Of a stretch of 64,000 nt of DNA, positions 62,896-64,000 are shown piece by piece (the stretch's first letter is position 1; each line of letters starts with the position of its first letter). Origin of the DNA: Acinetobacter baylyi DSM 14961 = CIP 107474. GTDB lineage: Bacteria; Pseudomonadota; Gammaproteobacteria; Pseudomonadales; Moraxellaceae. The DNA lies in the NCBI RefSeq assembly GCF_000368685.1, contig NZ_KB849627.1, forward strand, positions 24,963 through 88,962. Reading direction: 5' to 3'. Both the position numbers and the translations under genes were made by a program. Under the pieces are notes generated by a model, which saw nothing but the letters and a program-made list of their open reading frames with translations, searched no databases and was not told where the DNA came from.

Positions 62896-64000
62896 TTAAC
62901 TGTTTTTATAGCGTTGTATCAGCTCTTTAAATGGCAGTGTATGATCACTTAATTGTTCTGTTGGAATACTGATTGATTGCTGAATAATGGCTTTGCCTTG
63001 TATAAAATCAGCAGGCCGATTGACACAATCCAGTGCTATGATTGTGCCTTGACGTAAATAAATCACGGTAAATGAGCCTGAGTCGGGTTCACTGCGTAGA
63101 ACCTCCTGATCATAGCCAATTGAAAGCCCAATCGTTTGTAATTTCAGATCATACTGATTTGACCAAAACCACGGTATGGCCGCGTAGTCTTCACCTTTAT
63201 CTAAGATTTCTTTGGCGACAATCATGGCTTGATCATTGGCATTTTGTACAGATTCGAGTCTGATACGCTGTCCATCGGCAAAAATATTTTCATGATTAGC
63301 ACAATCGCCAATTGCAAAAATATCAGGCAGAGAAGTTCGGCAACGGCGATCCGTTTCAATGCCATTACTCGATATCGCACCTGCCTCAATCAAAGCATTA
63401 ATTTCAGGGTTTAACCCTATCCCAACAATTACCATATCCGTCGCAATTCGTGTTCCATTGGCGAGTATCACCGTATGCACACGCCCCTGATCACCTTCAA
63501 GATGATCCACTCCTTGCCCTAAATAAAATTCAATGCCTTTTTGCTGATGATATTGCTGATAAAAATCAGAAATTATGGGCCCTGCAACACGCGCCAGCAC
63601 TCTTGACTGTGCTTCAACCAAAGTCACATCTCGATTAATTTTGCGTAATGCACTGGCAGCCTCTAAACCAATATATCCACCACCAATGACCACACATTTT
63701 TGAACACGATCAAGCTCCTGATTAATGCGATCTACATCTTCGCGATTACGAATATAATGAATCCCGTCTAAATCTGCACCTTCACAACTTAGCCGACGTG
63801 GTTTTCCACCAGTCGCCCAAATCAATTTTCCATAGTGATATTCGTGGTTTTGCTGGGTCAAAATACGATGTGACTGGGCATCAATCTGAATCACGCGTTG
63901 TCCAAGCTTTAGGTCAATATTTTTATCCTTCCAAAACTGTTCTGGACGCAACAAAATTCGCTCAAACGTTTTTTCACCAGAGAAATACTCTTTTGATAAT
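62896..64000 (-). CDS. Ferredoxin/rubredoxin-type NAD(P)H reductase, 3' part (partial)
   Basis: The frame is open from the stop at 62896 to the window end; the coding part is about 368 residues and the N-terminal FAD-binding motif lies outside. At the edge it reads LSKEYFSGEKTFERILLRPE, a block of oxygenase-coupled ferredoxin reductases. The NADH-binding motif is VVIGGGYIGLEAASAL; the second FAD motif is DIFAIGDCANHEN; the C-terminal reductase domain has AIPWFWSNQYDLKLQTIG. It passes electrons from NAD(P)H to a ferredoxin or rubredoxin, usually for a monooxygenase or hydroxylase. The partner is not in this window. Confidence 0.92.
   Translation of the reverse strand, partial: LSKEYFSGEKTFERILLRPEQFWKDKNIDLKLGQRVIQIDAQSHRILTQQNHEYHYGKLIWATGGKPRRLSCEGADLDGIHYIRNREDVDRINQELDRVQKCVVIGGGYIGLEAASALRKINRDVTLVEAQSRVLARVAGPIISDFYQQYHQQKGIEFYLGQGVDHLEGDQGRVHTVILANGTRIATDMVIVGIGLNPEINALIEAGAISSNGIETDRRCRTSLPDIFAIGDCANHENIFADGQRIRLESVQNANDQAMIVAKEILDKGEDYAAIPWFWSNQYDLKLQTIGLSIGYDQEVLRSEPDSGSFTVIYLRQGTIIALDCVNRPADFIQGKAIIQQSISIPTEQLSDHTLPFKELIQRYKNS

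Overview
The window is low-GC DNA (roughly 40% G+C by eye) from a gammaproteobacterium, most likely Acinetobacter. The assignment rests on gene families, synteny and codon bias read from the translations; no database search was possible. No rRNA, tRNA, insertion sequence, phage or CRISPR array was seen. Almost everything is metabolic or transport DNA in long co-directional runs.

Layout. 1-1393: the N-terminus of a trimeric autotransporter adhesin (cut by the window edge), then a very AT-rich 830 bp spacer. 1394-2569: an XRE/cupin regulator and a GNAT acetyltransferase. 2612-12680: a lipid-modification locus. It holds an NTF2-like lipoprotein, a chalcone-isomerase-fold protein and a response regulator on the plus strand. 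Facing them is a seven-gene minus-strand run: desaturase, FAD oxidoreductase, DUF1365, cyclopropane synthase, DUF1295, a second methyltransferase and a histidine kinase. A lipocalin follows. Three promoters here carry the same direct repeat, TTCAC-type heptamers 11 bp apart, which probably marks the regulon of the local two-component system. 12817-14796: a TauE-type permease and a sigma-54 activator.

15229-22890: an aldoxime-nitrile operon (AraC regulator; aldoxime dehydratase, outer-membrane channel, amidase, Fe-type nitrile hydratase alpha and beta, GTPase activator). It turns R-CH=NOH into R-COOH. A tandem 17-bp repeat with 21-bp pitch just upstream is a strong candidate AraC operator. 22966-36812: two acyl-CoA catabolic operons with duplicated acyl-CoA synthetase and dehydrogenase genes, the second being the complete valine/isobutyrate route ending in mmsB and mmsA. 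They can plausibly burn the branched-chain acids released by the aldoxime operon.

36936-61935: a 25 kb organosulfur acquisition and storage region. It has two TonB-dependent receptors with their own TonB-ExbB-ExbD, two sulfonate/sulfate-ester binding proteins feeding one ABC ATPase and one fused double permease, two TauD/AtsK-type dioxygenases, an AtsA arylsulfatase, a flavin monooxygenase and two paralogous Crp/Fnr regulators. Next to them lie a rhodanese, a serine O-acetyltransferase and a Family 2A encapsulin shell gene overlapping its cysteine desulfurase cargo gene. The cargo carries a ~240-residue disordered targeting domain. Encapsulin plus desulfurase is a known sulfur-storage nanocompartment; its physical union with a whole scavenging apparatus is the most striking feature of the window. 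62220-64000: a TetR regulator and the 3' part of a ferredoxin/rubredoxin reductase.
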